Source: Ilumatobacteraceae bacterium (GTDB lineage: Bacteria > Actinomycetota > Acidimicrobiia > Acidimicrobiales > Ilumatobacteraceae). From it: a stretch of 7,537 nucleotides of DNA. The DNA is taken from the NCBI GenBank assembly GCA_016650435.1, contig JAENVT010000576.1, positions 1 through 7,537 of the forward strand. Reading direction: 5' to 3'. Within the stretch, counting starts at the first letter, position 1; every line of letters starts with the position of its first letter. Positions 5,403-7,537 of this stretch are shown here, one piece after another. The translations under genes were made by a program, and so were the position numbers. Under the pieces are notes generated by a model. That model had not been told where the DNA came from. It saw only the letters and a program-made list of their open reading frames with translations, and searched no databases.

Positions 5403-5475
5403 GCCGGGTTAGCTCAGTCGGCAGAGCACTTCACTTGTAATGAAGATGTCGTGAGTTCGATTCTCACACCCGGCT
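5403..5475 (+). tRNA. tRNA-Thr, anticodon TGT
   Basis: A complete 73-base cloverleaf. The acceptor stem is GCCGGGT (5403-5409) with ACCCGGC (5468-5474). The D arm is GCTC/GAGC (5412-5427). The anticodon stem is CTTCA (5429-5433) with TGAAG (5441-5445), and its loop CTTGTAA places the anticodon TGT at 5436-5438, which reads ACA threonine codons. The variable loop is ATGTC (5446-5450). The T arm is GTGAG-TTCGATT-CTCAC (5451-5467). The discriminator base is T. The 3' CCA is not encoded (the next bases are CAG), so it must be added enzymatically. All four stems pair without mismatch. It stands as a single tRNA gene between the iron-permease-family gene and the protease gene. Confidence 0.96.
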
Positions 5476-5536
5476 CAGAAGTGAACCGTTGCTCCTGATC
5501 GGGCTCCCAGTCTCAGTTCGCGCACATAGATAGCAT

Positions 5537-5540
5537 GGAG
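5537..5540 (+). promoter_or_regulatory. Possible ribosome binding site of the subtilase gene, with overlapping -10-like motif
   Basis: GGAG lies 8 bases before GTG 5549 and 17 bases before ATG 5558, so it supports the GTG. Directly upstream, TAGCAT (5531-5536) fits a TAnnnT -10 box. If that box is used, transcription would start near 5543 and exclude GGAG, so the two readings compete. Confidence 0.4.
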
Positions 5541-5548
5541 CGAATGGC

Positions 5549-7537
5549 GTGCCGGGCATGACGAACCCGATTCGTGCGCTGCTGATCGCCATCGCAGCGG
5601 GCGCCGCACCATTCGTCGCGCTCCAACCTGTTACCCCTCCGACGGTCCGGGCGGCCGCCGATGTTGCGGCGCCCGGCACCGGCACCGGTGGCCGCTACCT
5701 GGTGGAGTTCGAGACCGGTAGCGACCCGTATCTCCAAGCGGGGCGGCTCGAGGCCCTCGGTATTGATGTCGTGGAGGTGTACACAAACGTCTTCGATGGA
5801 GTTGCAGTGCGCTTCGCGCCCAACGTCATCGATGTCTTGCGTGGTCAGCCATTCGTCACGCATGTCGAAGCTGATCAGGTGCTCGGCTTCGACGGCGTCG
5901 AATCATCTGTACAACCGACGACCGAGCAGGCGGGAGCACCATGGGGTCTCGATCGTCTCGACCAGCGTTCACTGCCGCTGTCGGGCACCTACAGCTACAA
6001 CAGCTCCGGGGCCGGCGTCACGGCGTACATCATCGACTCGGGGATCTCCGCGCTGCACACCGACTTCGGTGGTCGGGTCCGCAGCGGTTTCACGACGGTC
6101 GCGGACGGGCTCGTGACGGGCGACTGCAATGGACACGGCACGCATGTTGCGGGCATCGTCGGCGGGCAGGCCTCGGGCGTTGCCAAGAGCGTCTCATTGG
6201 TTGCGGTGCGCGTGCTCGACTGCAACGGCATGACGAACACATCCCAGCTTCTGGACGCACTCGATTGGGTGATCGCCGATCACCAAGCCGGGGCGCCGGC
6301 GGTCGCCAACATCAGCATCGGCGGCCCGCCGTCCTCACTGCTCGACGCTGCGGTGCAGGCCGCCATCACCGACGGCGTCACTGTGGTCGCGGCTGCAGGC
6401 AATGAGACCCAGAACGCGTGCAACCGTTCGCCCGCGCGGCTTTCGGCAGCGCTCACTGTTGCGGCCTCGGCGGAGAACGATGCACGCGCCTCGTTCTCCA
6501 ACTTCGGGTCGTGCGTGGATCTGTTCGCGCCGGGCGTGAACATCCCATCCGCTGGAATCGCGTCGACCACGGAGATCGTGCTGAAGAGCGGCACGTCGAT
6601 GTCCGCTCCGCACGTTGCCGGCGCTGCTGCGGTGCTGCTGTCGGAGCGGCCGACATGGACGCCGGCCCAGGTTGCCCGGGATCTCGTTGCCTCCGCGACC
6701 GTCGGTGTCATTGCCGATCCAGCGGGATCGCCGAACGCGTTGTTGTTCGCTTCCGCGAATGCCCCGCCGGGCAACGATCAGTTCGGCTCTGCGGCAACCC
6801 TGGACCTGTCGCTTCCCACATCGATCGCCGGTACCAACGTCGACGCCAGCACCGAACCCGGGGAACCGGCTCACGGGCCGAGCATCGGTGGAACGTCCGT
6901 GTGGTGGACGTTCATCGCCCCCGGCTATGGCACGGTGACGCTGTCCACGGAAGGATCGACGTTCGACACCATGCTCGCGGTGTACACCGGCTCGACAGTG
7001 TCTGCGCTCACAGCCGTCGGGTCGAACGACGGACCGGGGAACGGCAGCAACCTCACGATTCGCGTCGAGGGCGGCCGCACATACCACGTGGCCGTCGACG
7101 GCGGCGACGGTTCATCCGGCACGATCACCTTGGCTCACGCGTGGACGCCGTCGTTCGTGTCGTTGGTCCCGGCGCGGTTGTTGGAGTCCCGGGTCGGACC
7201 AGGGTTCGCGACAGCGGATGGGTTGTTCGCCGGCGTGGGTGTCCGTCGCGGTGGTTCAGTGACGGAGTTGACCGTTGCCGGTCGCGGCGGAGTCGCTGCG
7301 ACCGCGTCGGCTGTGGTGTTGACCGTCACGGTGACCCAGCCAGTGGCCACCGGATTCGTGACCGTGTTCCCGTGCGGCACACCGCGACCCTTGGCGTCGA
7401 ACGTCAACTTCGCCCCAGGAGCGACCGTGGCCAACTCGGTCGTGTCCGGTGTCGGCACCGCCGGTCGAGTGTGCCTGTTCACGATGGTCGACACCGACCT
7501 CGTCGTCGACGTCAACGGCTACTTCCCGGCGTCATCA
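5549..7537 (+). CDS. Secreted subtilisin-like serine protease (S8A, aqualysin/proteinase K type) with C-terminal surface modules, 3' end outside window
   Basis: The frame is open to the last base with no stop, 660 codons from ATG 5558 (numbering below) or 663 from GTG 5549. Residues 1-~33 form a signal peptide (hydrophobic 7-22). Residues ~46-110 are an I9-type propeptide chaperone (RYLVEF ... VEADQV). The peptidase domain spans ~125-395. The catalytic triad is Asp160 (IIDSG), His193 (NGHGTH) and Ser347 (GTSMSAPH), with oxyanion Asn282 (AAAGN), so the enzyme should be active. Cys190, Cys222, Cys288 and Cys319 match the two disulfides of aqualysin-type enzymes. Residues ~403-528 form a PPC-like beta domain (SVWWTFIAP, FDTMLAVYTG, YHVAVDG). 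Residues ~530-660 form an actinobacterial surface module (ARLLESR ... VAGRGGVAATASAVVLTVTV ... DVNGYFP). It likely acts outside the cell as an endopeptidase, and the C-terminal modules may bind the envelope. Nothing upstream is co-directional except the tRNA. Confidence 0.92.
   Translation, partial: MPGMTNPIRALLIAIAAGAAPFVALQPVTPPTVRAAADVAAPGTGTGGRYLVEFETGSDPYLQAGRLEALGIDVVEVYTNVFDGVAVRFAPNVIDVLRGQPFVTHVEADQVLGFDGVESSVQPTTEQAGAPWGLDRLDQRSLPLSGTYSYNSSGAGVTAYIIDSGISALHTDFGGRVRSGFTTVADGLVTGDCNGHGTHVAGIVGGQASGVAKSVSLVAVRVLDCNGMTNTSQLLDALDWVIADHQAGAPAVANISIGGPPSSLLDAAVQAAITDGVTVVAAAGNETQNACNRSPARLSAALTVAASAENDARASFSNFGSCVDLFAPGVNIPSAGIASTTEIVLKSGTSMSAPHVAGAAAVLLSERPTWTPAQVARDLVASATVGVIADPAGSPNALLFASANAPPGNDQFGSAATLDLSLPTSIAGTNVDASTEPGEPAHGPSIGGTSVWWTFIAPGYGTVTLSTEGSTFDTMLAVYTGSTVSALTAVGSNDGPGNGSNLTIRVEGGRTYHVAVDGGDGSSGTITLAHAWTPSFVSLVPARLLESRVGPGFATADGLFAGVGVRRGGSVTELTVAGRGGVAATASAVVLTVTVTQPVATGFVTVFPCGTPRPLASNVNFAPGATVANSVVSGVGTAGRVCLFTMVDTDLVVDVNGYFPASS

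Noticed and set aside
4738..5412. 224-codon plus-strand frame opposite the iron-permease-family gene
   Set aside because: It is antisense to a conserved membrane-protein motif and runs into the tRNA gene.
6335..7087. 250-codon minus-strand frame inside the protease gene
   Set aside because: The plus-strand frame carries the subtilase oxyanion and Ser motifs and the PPC-like module; the opposite frame is Arg-rich with no family resemblance.
1..7537. Defence system, CRISPR array, mobile element, toxin-antitoxin or biosynthetic cluster
   Set aside because: I saw no spaced direct repeats, transposase or integrase motifs, nuclease/helicase modules or clustered biosynthetic enzymes. The tRNA has no attachment-site-like direct repeat or integrase beside it.

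Overview
This window looks like ordinary chromosome from a GC-rich actinobacterium, most likely class Acidimicrobiia (Ilumatobacter-like). The grounds are strong G/C bias at third codon positions, a DUF3263 + LytR_C gene pair of the kind found in mycobacteria, an envelope-type C-terminal module on the last protein that I associate with Acidimicrobiia and other actinobacteria, and several possible TAnnnT promoters very close to start codons. The taxonomic call is inference; there is no 16S or marker gene here.

Layout. 1-204 (+) is the C-terminal end of a glycerate kinase. It converges on, and overlaps by 17 bp, a minus-strand pair: a DUF3263 protein (1107-844) followed after 23 bp by a membrane-anchored LytR_C-domain protein (820-188). 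Divergent from that pair, a plus-strand unit begins with uridine kinase (1170-1838). Ten bases later comes an unusual fusion (1849-3519) of a 12-helix-type MFS transporter and a C-terminal cyclic-nucleotide-binding domain. A 188-bp gap (3520-3707) rich in inverted repeats follows, then a 2-oxoglutarate/Fe(II) oxygenase of the isopenicillin-N-synthase-like superfamily (3708-4664). This converges on a small low-affinity-iron-permease-family membrane protein (5223-4684, minus). A gap of about 180 bp holds the probable promoters of that gene and of a tRNA-Thr(UGU) (5403-5475). From 5549 a large secreted subtilase runs open to the window end. It has a propeptide, a proteinase K/aqualysin-type catalytic domain, a PPC-like beta domain and an actinobacterial surface module. 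No stop codon is reached, so the protein continues outside.

How the genes relate. Only two linkages are supported by spacing: DUF3263 with LytR_C, and uridine kinase with the MFS-cNMP fusion. The rest is a mosaic of housekeeping and envelope genes. I found no CRISPR array, transposase, integrase, phage gene, toxin-antitoxin pair or biosynthetic cluster. The most interesting item is the MFS-cNMP fusion, a transporter apparently built to be gated by a cyclic nucleotide. No stretch longer than 300 bases lacks a gene.
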